Below are positions 43,910 through 52,498 of a stretch of 64,000 bases of DNA, piece by piece (positions within the stretch are counted from its first letter, which is position 1; each line of letters opens with the position of its first letter). Origin of the DNA: an uncultured Clostridia bacterium (GTDB taxonomy: Bacteria; Bacillota; Clostridia; Christensenellales; Borkfalkiaceae); NCBI GenBank assembly GCA_944368155.1, contig CALVWW010000002.1, positions 124,001-188,000 of the forward strand. The letters run 5' to 3'. A model generated the notes under the pieces. It was not told where the DNA came from and ran no database searches. It worked only from the letters and a program-made list of their open reading frames with translations. The position numbers were made by a program, and so were the translations under genes.

Positions 43910-45214
43910 TCACTCCTCCCCGTCGTCAAAACGGGCGGGCTTTATAAGATGCGTTCCCTTCACATCATTGTGCGCCGCCTCTATATCGTCAGCCATTATC
44001 CCGCGCTGAAGTTTTGAATAGCCGTATTTATTACGTATCGCATCGACGGCGCGTTCGGCACGTTCGTGCTTTTCGTAGCTGCCGTCGACCTCATCCATGG
44101 AAATCTGCGTAAGATTTTTATCGAATCCCGACACCGTTACCCCGAGTGCGCGCACTTTGAAGGGCGCGGGAATCCTGCCGCAGAACAGGGAAAAAGCGTG
44201 GCCGGCAATTTCGCCGCAGAGCACGGTGGGCCGCACCTTTTTTTGCATGCTCACAGACGACAAATCGCTGTAGCGCACCCATAGGTGCACTGTATCCGCC
44301 CTGCCTAAATCAGCTTCCCTCAGCCGGGAGGCCACACTCTCCGCAAGCACAAAGAGTTGTTTTTTTACCTCCGCATGAGTTGTCAAATCGTGCGGATAGG
44401 TGAGCGAGTTGCCGATAGACTTGAGTTCGCCGCTATCGTTCATGTGACTTACGGGTTCGTCGTCCAGCCCGCGGGCATACTTTAAAAGAGTTTCGCCCGT
44501 CTTGCCCAAAAGGTTTTTAATGAGGTCGTCGGGAGCATTCGCAAGGGCGCCTATGGTAGTAATGCCCCTCTTCTTCAATTTTTCGCATGTGGCCCTGCCT
44601 ACAAAGAGCAAATCGTTCACAGGCAGAGGATAGAGCTTGGTTTTGTAGTCTATGACGGGTATCACGGTAGTGCCGTCGGGCTTTTTCAAATCTGAGCCGA
44701 GCTTGGCAAACACCTTGTTGAACGATACTCCGACCGATACCGTTATGCCCAGCTCGGCCTTTATGCGTTCGCGCAGGGTGTCGCCGATAAATTTCAGATA
44801 GTCTTCGGCAAAGTGCCTGCCCTCCCCTTCGCCGACATACATATCGCCGCCGAACTTCGGAAATATCTTTGTGCTGTGAGTGACGTCGAGCCAGCATTCA
44901 TCTATGCCGTACGGCTCTATAAGGTCGGTATATTCTGCATATATGCCGCGGGCGAGGCGGGAATACTTCATATATTCCGGAAAATTCGGCGGCACAACCA
45001 CGAGGCCGGGACACTTGCGCTTTGCCTGCCAGAGCGCCTCGCCCGTCTTTACGCCGAAACGTTTGGCCTCTTCGCTCTTGGCGAGCACTATTCCCTTGCG
45101 CTCCTCCTTGTTGCCGCCTACCGCTATGGGCAGGCCGGCAAGCTCGGGACGCAGTTTGCGCTCGACGGAGGCATAAAAATTATTCAGGTCGGAATGAATT
45201 ACTATGCGTTCCAT
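43910..45214 (-). CDS. dinB: DNA polymerase IV (Y-family)
   Basis: Error-prone translesion polymerase. The palm motif is DLNNFYASVERKL (about 5-17), and the second catalytic motif YGIDECWLDVT (about 100; Asp-Glu pair present). Also visible are the thumb HhH region ITTIGALANAPDDLIKNLLG (about 220) and the little-finger domain to about 390. It is 434 residues, somewhat longer than E. coli DinB, with a short charged tail. The ribosome site is weak (GGTGA). No SOS box could be assigned. Confidence 0.95.
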   Translation of the reverse strand: MERIVIHSDLNNFYASVERKLRPELAGLPIAVGGNKEERKGIVLAKSEEAKRFGVKTGEALWQAKRKCPGLVVVPPNFPEYMKYSRLARGIYAEYTDLIEPYGIDECWLDVTHSTKIFPKFGGDMYVGEGEGRHFAEDYLKFIGDTLRERIKAELGITVSVGVSFNKVFAKLGSDLKKPDGTTVIPVIDYKTKLYPLPVNDLLFVGRATCEKLKKRGITTIGALANAPDDLIKNLLGKTGETLLKYARGLDDEPVSHMNDSGELKSIGNSLTYPHDLTTHAEVKKQLFVLAESVASRLREADLGRADTVHLWVRYSDLSSVSMQKKVRPTVLCGEIAGHAFSLFCGRIPAPFKVRALGVTVSGFDKNLTQISMDEVDGSYEKHERAERAVDAIRNKYGYSKLQRGIMADDIEAAHNDVKGTHLIKPARFDDGEE

Positions 45215-45350
45215 ATTTCACCGTGAACAAAAAACGCCGCAAAAATTATTTCATTTTGATTATATCACCTTAAGCGGCGGCGCGCAAGATTAATTTGCGC
45301 ATACGTCGGCATTAAAATTCGGCATATGCACATATATATCCGGGCATGAA

Positions 45351-45384
45351 GCGCCGCCGCGCGGAAAACTCCGCGCGGCGGCGC
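45351..45384. terminator. Very stable hairpin after ywaF
   Basis: GCGCCGCCGCGCGG pairs with CCGCGCGGCGGCGC around AAAACT. It lacks a T-run, so termination is not certain. Confidence 0.5.
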
Positions 45385-45412
45385 AATCGGTCAAAATTTA
45401 TTCTGATACATT

Positions 45413-46360
45413 TCAATTATACGCGCGGCGGCGGGCGCAGCGCCTTTTCCGTAAAAATACCGGCTTTGCAAATTTGCTCTTCCTGCGCGAGATACGCACA
45501 CGCTTAATCTTTGCCGAAGCGGCCGCCCTGCATCTGGCAAAGTCGTCCGCCATACGTCTGTGGTCCCATATGGCGCACATCGCCGTGCCGCCTATGGTGC
45601 CGTATATGAGCACGGGCACGACCTCCCACAGCACCGGCATGTAGCAATCGATATACTCTCCCGGCTTGAAGAAGGGCGGCGTGAGCACAAGCAAAAACTG
45701 CGCTATCTTTTCGAACTCGGGCGGGGGACCGAATATAAAGCCGCTGTTGCGTTCGACATTGCTCAAAAAATAGTCCCAAAGAGTTCCGTCGAAGTCAGCA
45801 GGCGGTGCAACCCAGCCTATCACCATGAGTATAACTTCGTTTATCAGGATGAGGAAAAGGCAACAGAAATAGAGCAGAACGACCTTGATTACTCTGCGGT
45901 AATTGAGGGTATGAACCTTTAAAATCACCATGAGAAGCGGACAAATCCAAAGCGAACCATGGCAGATATAGAAGCGGATGGTCTCGAACTCAAACACCCC
46001 GAGACCAATTATATTCATTGGCGCAAACATGGACGCAATTCCGCTGATTACGCCGAGATAGAACATGTAGTCGAGAAGGACGGGCTTTTTCGAGAGCATA
46101 AAAAACGGAAATACGAGCGTGCTCACGGCGCATATGTTCTCGAATGTGACTTTACGTATAGTCCCCGGCAGTCCTCCGACATAGGGCGGAAAGGCAAGCT
46201 TTACAAAATGGAGCACAAAATTTAATGCAAGAAGGGAAAACAGCACCCAATACACGATATGCCTGTCCTTTTTGCGCAATATAAAGTACAGCGCAACAAA
46301 CACCGCCACACATATTGCGGGATAAACAAAATAGAAAGTGCTGAAATATTCCATCGTCAT
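45413..46360 (-). CDS. YwaF-like membrane protein
   Basis: The protein has 315 residues with about seven membrane helices and the pattern of the YwaF/TMEM164-like family, whose bacterial function is unknown to me. Visible elements are YVGGLPGTIRKVTFENICAV (about 58-77), the RFYICHGSLW stretch (about 128-137) and EKIAQFLLVL. The last 45 residues are strongly basic (RRKSKFAKPVFLRKRRCARR), forming a cytoplasmic tail. It stands alone, between dinB and aroA. Its 5' leader has a GCCCCG/CGGGGC hairpin at 46413-46430. Confidence 0.72.
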   Translation of the reverse strand: MTMEYFSTFYFVYPAICVAVFVALYFILRKKDRHIVYWVLFSLLALNFVLHFVKLAFPPYVGGLPGTIRKVTFENICAVSTLVFPFFMLSKKPVLLDYMFYLGVISGIASMFAPMNIIGLGVFEFETIRFYICHGSLWICPLLMVILKVHTLNYRRVIKVVLLYFCCLFLILINEVILMVIGWVAPPADFDGTLWDYFLSNVERNSGFIFGPPPEFEKIAQFLLVLTPPFFKPGEYIDCYMPVLWEVVPVLIYGTIGGTAMCAIWDHRRMADDFARCRAAASAKIKRVRISRRKSKFAKPVFLRKRRCARRRAYN

Positions 46361-46512
46361 AAACTCACCGCCTGCCGCTCTCTCATGCGGAACAACACAA
46401 GTTTAGCCCCGCTATATAAACGGGGCATAAAGTAAACGGCTCAAATTCAACCTATTTATAATATTTTACCTGTTTTTTGCTCCATATACTGAATTACAGA
46501 AGATATCACAGC

Positions 46513-46547
46513 GTGCAGGCGGGCAGCTTTCGGCTGCCCGCCTGCAC
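46513..46547. terminator. Hairpin after aroA
   Basis: GTGCAGGCGGGCAGC pairs with GCTGCCCGCCTGCAC around TTTCG, 25 bases from the aroA stop. No T-run follows on the minus strand. Confidence 0.5.
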
Positions 46548-46572
46548 AGAACTTGGCAATTGAAACATTCAG

Positions 46573-47817
46573 TCAGTCTGATTCACCGGTAAGCACTCCG
46601 CAAAGCTTTTCAAGCTCGTCGAAAAATTCCCTGAAAGTCTTTGAGCAGACTTCGGCATTTTCAATGACTATTCCGTCGGCGCGCAGGCCGGTTACGGCAA
46701 AGCTCATGGCAACTCTGTGGTCGCCGAAGGTGTTTACGCGTGCGGGCTGCGGCTGAGAAGGATATATGATAACTCCGTCCTCAAGCTCTTCGCACTTCAC
46801 GCCCATGGCCGAGAGATTGGAAACTATGGCATTTATCCTGTCGCACTCCTGTCCGCGGATATGTTCAACGCCGCATATGTGCGTGGGTTTTGAAAAATAG
46901 GGCGCGATTGCGGCCATTGTGAGCGCCTGGTCGGAGAATGAGGCCATGTCGATTTTGCCGCCGTCGAAACCGCTTTGCATGAGTTTTATAAATTCTATAT
47001 CTCCCTGACAGCTGTGCGGCATTACACCCTTGACCTTGATATCGGTGCCGAGTATTCTGTTCATCGCATAGAAGTAGCACGCCGCGGAGATATCGGGCTC
47101 GATATCGTATTTGCGTGCGGAGTATGTGCCGTCTGCTATGTACACGCAGCCGCCTTCCGTCTGCTCACTCTCCACATTCGCGCCGAACGACCACATAATA
47201 TCGGCCGTCATATCGATGTATTCCATGCCGTGGTTGCCCGAAGCATGCACGCGCACGCCGCCGTCGGCACACACGCCCGCCATCATTATGGCCGACATGA
47301 ACTGGCTGCTTTTGGTGATATCCACGGTGATTTCCTTTGCAGGGGCAGACGTGCCGTAAATTTTAAAGGGGAAGCAGTTTTCCCTCTCAAAAAACTCAAA
47401 GCATGCTCCCGCTTTTTCAAGCGCCGAAATTAAATCGACCATGGGGCGTCTTTTCATCTGCTCAGACGATTTTACTGTAAATTCACCGTCCGAAAAAGCT
47501 AAAAGTGCGGTAATAAAGCGCGCGGCAGTGCCGGCGCTGCCCACATACACCTCGCCGCTCTTTACGGGGAGTTTCCCGCCGCACCCCTCAACCGTGACGG
47601 TAGTTCCGTTCAAAAAAACATTTATGCCAAGACTCTTTAAACAGCCGACAAAGGTGAGGCAGTCGTCGGAAAGGCCTGCCCCGTACAGCGTGGAAGTGCC
47701 GCTTGCCAGCGCCGAAATAAAGAGCGCGCGGGCCGTTATGCTCTTGGAGCCGGGGACCGGCAAAACCGCGCTTTTATTTTTTATTTTTCCGTAAATGTTT
47801 TTTACTTGATAATCCAT
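46573..47817 (-). CDS. aroA: 3-phosphoshikimate 1-carboxyvinyltransferase (EPSP synthase)
   Basis: Transfers enolpyruvate from PEP to shikimate-3-phosphate in the aromatic amino acid pathway. The substrate motif LPVPGSKSITARALFISALA (about 20) and VGSAGTAARFITALLA (about 92) are clear, as are SSQFMSAIMMAG (about 170) and the C-terminal TFGDHRVAMSFAVTG (about 378). It is 414 residues. It is not MurA: the KSI and DHRMAM-type motifs are those of AroA. No other aromatic pathway genes are in the window. Confidence 0.94.
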   Translation of the reverse strand: MDYQVKNIYGKIKNKSAVLPVPGSKSITARALFISALASGTSTLYGAGLSDDCLTFVGCLKSLGINVFLNGTTVTVEGCGGKLPVKSGEVYVGSAGTAARFITALLAFSDGEFTVKSSEQMKRRPMVDLISALEKAGACFEFFERENCFPFKIYGTSAPAKEITVDITKSSQFMSAIMMAGVCADGGVRVHASGNHGMEYIDMTADIMWSFGANVESEQTEGGCVYIADGTYSARKYDIEPDISAACYFYAMNRILGTDIKVKGVMPHSCQGDIEFIKLMQSGFDGGKIDMASFSDQALTMAAIAPYFSKPTHICGVEHIRGQECDRINAIVSNLSAMGVKCEELEDGVIIYPSQPQPARVNTFGDHRVAMSFAVTGLRADGIVIENAEVCSKTFREFFDELEKLCGVLTGESD

Positions 47818-47939
47818 GATTTTACCCGTTAATTAGGCCATATATACGCGTCAATTTAATATTGAAACACATATGCATATGGCGGTGCGAGCATATTTTA
47901 AATTTCAAAAATAATTTTTAAAAGTCGGATTTTGGCGAT

Positions 47940-49154
47940 TTAACACTGTTCCACGTGATACTTTCTGCGACGGACTATATCGCCCGCAGAGAGAGCAAGG
48001 GGACATTTAACGCTGTAAATTTCCTGCACCCTCTTGCAATCGGAGACAGGCTCTCCCTTGGAGTCGCAGACTTCTTCAACAGTAAAGCTTTTGCCGAAAT
48101 TCCCGTCCGGAGAGAGAACTTCAAGCACATCGCCCGAAAAAAATCTGCCGCGCATTTCAATTTTGGCAAAACCACCCTCATATCCCAGAACATTGCCTAT
48201 ATAGTCGCAGTCGCCCTTCGTCTGGCTGTCGGAATAGTTCACTGTCTGATGATTTTCCCCTAAGGCATATGCCGTGGTATAGTCGCGGTGAGCGGCCGTC
48301 AGAAGTTCGCGCTCGACGACGGGCGAAAAGCCGCCGTCGATGCACCTGCGATAGGCATTTATTACCGTGGCAAGGTAATATTCGCTCTTCATGCGCCCCT
48401 CTATTTTGAAGGAATAGACGCCCGCCCGCCTCATCTCTTCAAGGTGTGCCGACATGTTAAGGTCCTTTGAATTGAGGATATATGCGCCCCTTTCGTCCTC
48501 CTCCATATCCAGCCAGCCGCTGTCGCTCTTATCGTCGCGTTTGCGGATTGAGTAGTTCCACCGGCAGGCCTGCGCACACTCGCCGCGGTTTGAGGGGCGA
48601 CCCGTGAGGTAGTCCGATAAAAGACACCTGCCCGAATAGGAGATGCACATTGCACCGTGCACAAATGCCTCCAGCTCTATTTCGGGGACATATGCGTGAA
48701 TTTCGGCAATTTCTGCAAGCGAAAGTTCGCGCGCGAGCACGGCGCGGCTTGCACCCATTTCATGCCAGAATTTTACAGCGTATTTATTTGTGATATTGGC
48801 CTGGGTGGAAATGTGCACGGGAAGGCGGGGCGCCGATTTTTTTGCGGCGCTCAACACCCCCGGGTCGGATATTAAAGCCGCGTCGGCGCCGGCCTCCTGA
48901 AGGAAGGCGAAGTAATCTTCCATACCTGCAAGGTCGGCATTTTTTGCATATATATTTACTGTAACATATATCTTTTTGCCGCGTTCATGCGCATATTTTA
49001 CGGCCTGAACGAGTTCCCCGCGCGAAAAATTATCGGCAAAGGAACGTAGCGAAAACTCCTTCCCGCCGAGATAGGCGGCGTCGGCGCCGAAATAGAGCGC
49101 CGTTTTTAATTTTGAAAAATTGCCCGCGGGGGCGAGAAGTTCAACATTTTTCAT
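47940..49154 (-). CDS. trhP: U32-family tRNA hydroxylation protein TrhP
   Basis: Peptidase-U32-family protein; characterised members make 5-hydroxyuridine at tRNA wobble position 34 using prephenate. It begins VELLAPAGNFSKLKTALYFG and carries the U32 signature EAFVHGAMCISYSGRCLLSD followed by the conserved Cys set in RGECAQACRWNY. It is 404 residues. It starts three bases after trmR, the methyltransferase that acts next (5-methoxyuridine), an arrangement matching the yrrM-yrrN/O operon of B. subtilis. That pairing is why I prefer TrhP over a protease. Confidence 0.9.
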   Translation of the reverse strand: MKNVELLAPAGNFSKLKTALYFGADAAYLGGKEFSLRSFADNFSRGELVQAVKYAHERGKKIYVTVNIYAKNADLAGMEDYFAFLQEAGADAALISDPGVLSAAKKSAPRLPVHISTQANITNKYAVKFWHEMGASRAVLARELSLAEIAEIHAYVPEIELEAFVHGAMCISYSGRCLLSDYLTGRPSNRGECAQACRWNYSIRKRDDKSDSGWLDMEEDERGAYILNSKDLNMSAHLEEMRRAGVYSFKIEGRMKSEYYLATVINAYRRCIDGGFSPVVERELLTAAHRDYTTAYALGENHQTVNYSDSQTKGDCDYIGNVLGYEGGFAKIEMRGRFFSGDVLEVLSPDGNFGKSFTVEEVCDSKGEPVSDCKRVQEIYSVKCPLALSAGDIVRRRKYHVEQC

Positions 49155-49157
49155 AGA

Positions 49158-49805
49158 TTATCTCTTAACGGAAACGGCCATGCCGTCGCCGATTTTAACA
49201 ACCGAAGTTATAAGTTCGCCGTCGTCAGTTACCGCAGCCAGATATTCCTCTATATGCTGTGCAAGCATTTTGCGTTTTTTTGGCACTTCGGCCTCGCCGC
49301 TCGCCCAACCGTAGATGAGCACATCGTCAGCGAGCAGTATTCCGCCGCAGCTTAAAAGCGCCTTCAGGCGGGGCAGATATTTTACATACTGCACCTTGGC
49401 GCAGTCCAGAAATATGAAGTCAAAAGGGCCTTCAAGCCGTCCGATTACTTCGCCGGCGTCGCCGCAAATTGCAGAAACACGCGGAGAAATACCGAGGTTT
49501 TTAAAATTTTGCACCGCCTCGGCATAAAAATTTTCGTCGCGCTCCACAGTCGTTATGTTGGCATACGGACATGTGAGAGCGAGCGCCGCGGCCGTTATGC
49601 CGACAGCCGTGCCCAGCTCCAGAATATTTTTAGGCCTGACGGCCGCCGCCTGAGCCATTAAAAAGCAGAGGGTACCGTCGCCGGCCACGGGAATTTCGCG
49701 CGCAAACGCGCTCTCCCTTACCGCCTGGAGAGCGGGAGGGATATTAGGTTTGTTCCACCTGTCCGCGCCCGAAGTGTTGCGGTGCGCATATGAAAATTCG
49801 TCCAT
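49158..49805 (-). CDS. trmR: tRNA 5-hydroxyuridine methyltransferase TrmR (YrrM-like)
   Basis: SAM-dependent class I O-methyltransferase, 215 residues, of the caffeoyl-CoA O-methyltransferase-like family. SAM motif ILELGTAVGITAAALAL lies at about 59-75, with acidic TVERDENF after it and FDFIFLDCAKVQYVKYL (about 120) as the metal/catalytic region. Upstream of trhP in one operon, it is best assigned as the enzyme converting ho5U34 to mo5U34 in tRNA. By sequence alone it could be another O-methyltransferase; the neighbour decides it. Confidence 0.87.
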   Translation of the reverse strand: MDEFSYAHRNTSGADRWNKPNIPPALQAVRESAFAREIPVAGDGTLCFLMAQAAAVRPKNILELGTAVGITAAALALTCPYANITTVERDENFYAEAVQNFKNLGISPRVSAICGDAGEVIGRLEGPFDFIFLDCAKVQYVKYLPRLKALLSCGGILLADDVLIYGWASGEAEVPKKRKMLAQHIEEYLAAVTDDGELITSVVKIGDGMAVSVKR

Positions 49806-49875
49806 ATATTTAAACCTTGCGGCAACCCGCCCGCTTAGATAACCCTTGGAGAAGGCAAACGCCTTTTAAAAATAT

Positions 49876-50175
49876 TGATGTTTCAAGCAAGGTTTCCTTA
49901 CGCCGCCCACTCGCTCTGCGTATGGTAAAACCGCACAGCTCGGTCACCGTTCGCGCACTTACATAGGCGCCCACTCATCTCGCTACGGCACTCAAGGTGG
50001 GTGTCCACCTTGCTATGAATTGCCTTGCTCGACCCAATTTGTCGCGAAAGCGAGCTCGCCGAGGGTGAATTGCCCCGATTATTATCGTGGGCCCGCGTAA
50101 ATCGGGGCAAGAGGGGCCGGCCCCTCAAGTCACGGGAATTTTAGCTCTCGGCCAGAGCTAAAATTCCGTGAGCCC
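49876..50175 (-). repeat. Multi-hairpin mosaic element, copy H, with internal insertion
   Basis: On the minus strand it starts GGGCTCACGGAATTTTAGC directly after the RNase J stop. Hairpin 1 has 13-base arms with loop CTGGCCGAG, hairpin 2 is GAGGGGCCGGCCCCTC, and hairpin 3 pairs GCCCCGAT with ATCGGGGC. A 100-base insertion containing ATTCATAGCAAGGTGGACAC precedes a decayed distal hairpin (AAGG/CCTT). Confidence 0.82.
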
Positions 50176-52206
50176 TTACAATTCTACGACGACGGGCACT
50201 ATCATCGGCGACTGTTTGGTCTTTTTTAAAAGATAATTTTTAAGCGTCTTTTTTATGGCGCGCTTGAGTTCGTCGACGGAGCCTATTGTGAGGTCGTAGC
50301 CCTCTATTGCATTCTTTATCACCCCGCGCACCTCGGTTATATAATCTTTGTGGAAACCGAAAATGAAGCCGCGGCTGTTGACTGCGGGTTCGCCTATTAC
50401 CTCGCCGCCGGAGACCACTACCGAAACTATGAAGAGCCCGTCGGAGGCAAGCTGGCGCCTGTCCTGCATTACGGTGGAGGTCTTTTCATCCTCTATGCCG
50501 TCGCCGTCGATGAGGCGCGAGCCTGCGGGCACATTGTCGCCGCGGCGGAGCGAGTTTGACGAGAGCATAACGCAGTTGCCTATATCGGGCAGGAATATGT
50601 TGCTCTCCTTCATCCCCAGCTCGGCGGCAAGCTGTGCGTGCTTCTTCAGATGTCTGTATTCGCCGTGCACGGGAATAAAGAATTTCGGCTTTAACAGCCT
50701 GTGCATTATTTTGTGCTCCTCGCGGCAGGCATGGCCCGAGACGTGTATATTTTCAAGGCTCTCATACACGACGTTGGCGCCTTTGCGGTAGAGGTTGTTT
50801 ATTACGTTATATATGCCCTTTTCGTTGCCGGGAATGGGAGAAGCGGAGATTATTATCGTATCGTTGTCGCCCACGGTGACGGAGGGGTTTTCGCCGTTGG
50901 CCATGCGCGTTAAGGCGCTCATCGGCTCGCCCTGGCTGCCCGTGGATACTATTACGAGCTCGCTGTCGGGTATCTTCTTTGTGCGCGAAACGTCAACCAG
51001 CACACCCTCGGGAATAGTGAGGTCGCCGATATTTTCGGCAGCGTCGACAACGTTGAGCATGCTCCTGCCGGAGAGCGCGACTTTGCGCTTATATTTTACC
51101 GCAAGGTCGATTATCTGCTGAAGCCTGTGCACGTTGGAGGCAAAGGTTGCTATTATCAGCCTTCTCGTCGGGTTTTCGTTGAACAGCCTGTCTAACGTGC
51201 TGCCAACCGTCTTTTCGCTCATGGTGTAGCCGGGGCGCTCTATGTTCGTGCTCTCGCCGAGGTAACACAGCACTCCCTTCTCACCGATTTCGGCTATCGT
51301 CTTTAAATCTATGGGCTCTCCCGCGACGGGCGTCAAATCTATCTTGAAGTCGCCGCTGTGGAATATCAGGCCCTGAGGCGTGTTGATTGCGAGGGCTACG
51401 GCGCCCGCAATGGAGTGGTTGACGTTTACGAACAACACCTCGAATGCGCCGAGTTTTATCCGGTCGCCGGGGGAAACTATTATCTCTTCGGCATCGTTTA
51501 TCCTGTGTTCGCGGAGTTTGTTATCGACGAGCGCGAGCGTGAGACGAGTGCCGTATACGGGCGCCTTTATTTCACGCAGCAGATAGGGCACGCCGCCTAT
51601 GTGGTCCTCATGCCCGTGCGTTAAAAGCAGACCCTTAATCTTATGCCTGTTTGCAACGAGATAGGAAATATCGGGGGCGACAAGGTCGATTCCGGGCAAT
51701 TCTTCCGTGGGGAAGATAATGCCTGCGTCTATTATGATTATGTCCTCGCCGTACTCTATGGCGGTCATATTTTTGCCTATCTCGCCCACGCCGCCGAGGA
51801 ATATTATTTTTACAAATTTTTCCCGCTTAGCCCTCGCCTTTTTTGCAGGTTTCTCCTCCGCAGCTTCGGCCGTAAGTTCAAGTATGTTATCTTCTTCAGC
51901 CTTTACGCGGCGCTGTTTTTTCGCCGGCTGTTTATCTCCGCGCGTTTTTTGGGAAGAAGCCTTCTTTACAGGCTCCTTCTGTTCATCCTTCTTTTTGCGC
52001 GGAGCGGCGTCCTCTGATTTTTTTGCGCGCATCTTTACCTCCCCCGCCGCAGGCTCAACCGGGGAGGAGGAAACTCCGCCGCCCGAATTGCCGAGATATA
52101 AAAATTGCGAGAGCGAGCCGCCGCCCGACATGGGCGTGCCCTCGGAAGGTTTGCCTATGCGCCCCGTGCGCAGTTTTTTTGTCGTCTTCTTTTTATCGTT
52201 TTCCAA
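50176..52206 (-). CDS. rnj: Ribonuclease J
   Basis: Metallo-beta-lactamase/beta-CASP 5' exonuclease and endonuclease for mRNA decay and rRNA maturation. The metal site is LLLTHGHEDHIGG (about 193-205). The beta-CASP region includes IATFASNVHRLQQI (about 355) and VSGHACREEHKIM with FIPVHGEYRHL (about 490-520). Total length is 676 residues because about 130 residues of low-complexity, Lys/Glu/Ala-rich sequence precede the core at FVKIIFLGGVGEIG. The start is TTG 52206 with GGGAGAG before it. A single RNase J gene is seen in the window. Confidence 0.95.
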   Translation of the reverse strand: MENDKKKTTKKLRTGRIGKPSEGTPMSGGGSLSQFLYLGNSGGGVSSSPVEPAAGEVKMRAKKSEDAAPRKKKDEQKEPVKKASSQKTRGDKQPAKKQRRVKAEEDNILELTAEAAEEKPAKKARAKREKFVKIIFLGGVGEIGKNMTAIEYGEDIIIIDAGIIFPTEELPGIDLVAPDISYLVANRHKIKGLLLTHGHEDHIGGVPYLLREIKAPVYGTRLTLALVDNKLREHRINDAEEIIVSPGDRIKLGAFEVLFVNVNHSIAGAVALAINTPQGLIFHSGDFKIDLTPVAGEPIDLKTIAEIGEKGVLCYLGESTNIERPGYTMSEKTVGSTLDRLFNENPTRRLIIATFASNVHRLQQIIDLAVKYKRKVALSGRSMLNVVDAAENIGDLTIPEGVLVDVSRTKKIPDSELVIVSTGSQGEPMSALTRMANGENPSVTVGDNDTIIISASPIPGNEKGIYNVINNLYRKGANVVYESLENIHVSGHACREEHKIMHRLLKPKFFIPVHGEYRHLKKHAQLAAELGMKESNIFLPDIGNCVMLSSNSLRRGDNVPAGSRLIDGDGIEDEKTSTVMQDRRQLASDGLFIVSVVVSGGEVIGEPAVNSRGFIFGFHKDYITEVRGVIKNAIEGYDLTIGSVDELKRAIKKTLKNYLLKKTKQSPMIVPVVVEL

Positions 52207-52498
52207 TATGACTCTCCCATGGCGCCCTTTTCAGACGCCGCAACAAAACACACCCGCGGCACAGCAAAATTTTTCCCCGGGTTGCGCTGCCGGAGAAGGG
52301 GCAAAACGCCAACCTGCACCGGCAAAAATTAAGATATATATGTACGGCCTTTTGCGCGCGGGCGCCGTCGCGCGGCGCCCGCGCGCAATTTCTGCCGAAA
52401 AATTCAAAGTAAAAATCTGCGGTTAAATCTGCGCTTAAATTTATTTAAAGGGGTTGATAAAAAAAACTATCAACCCCCCTTAGTAAAATTGTTCTTTT
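52207..52498. other. Gap between RNase J and the repeat protein
   Basis: It holds a hairpin at 52450-52477 and otherwise GC-rich then AT-rich sequence with no supported gene. Confidence 0.5.
52450..52477 (-). terminator. Terminator after the repeat protein gene
   Basis: GGGGTTGATA pairs with TATCAACCCC around an A-run and lies 22 bases after the stop codon. The following minus-strand sequence is moderately T-rich. Confidence 0.65.

Noticed and set aside
46573-47817. UDP-GlcNAc enolpyruvyl transferase (MurA) instead of AroA
   Set aside because: PGSKSITARAL and FGDHRVAMSFAVTG are EPSP synthase motifs, and the MurA active-site Cys loop is absent.
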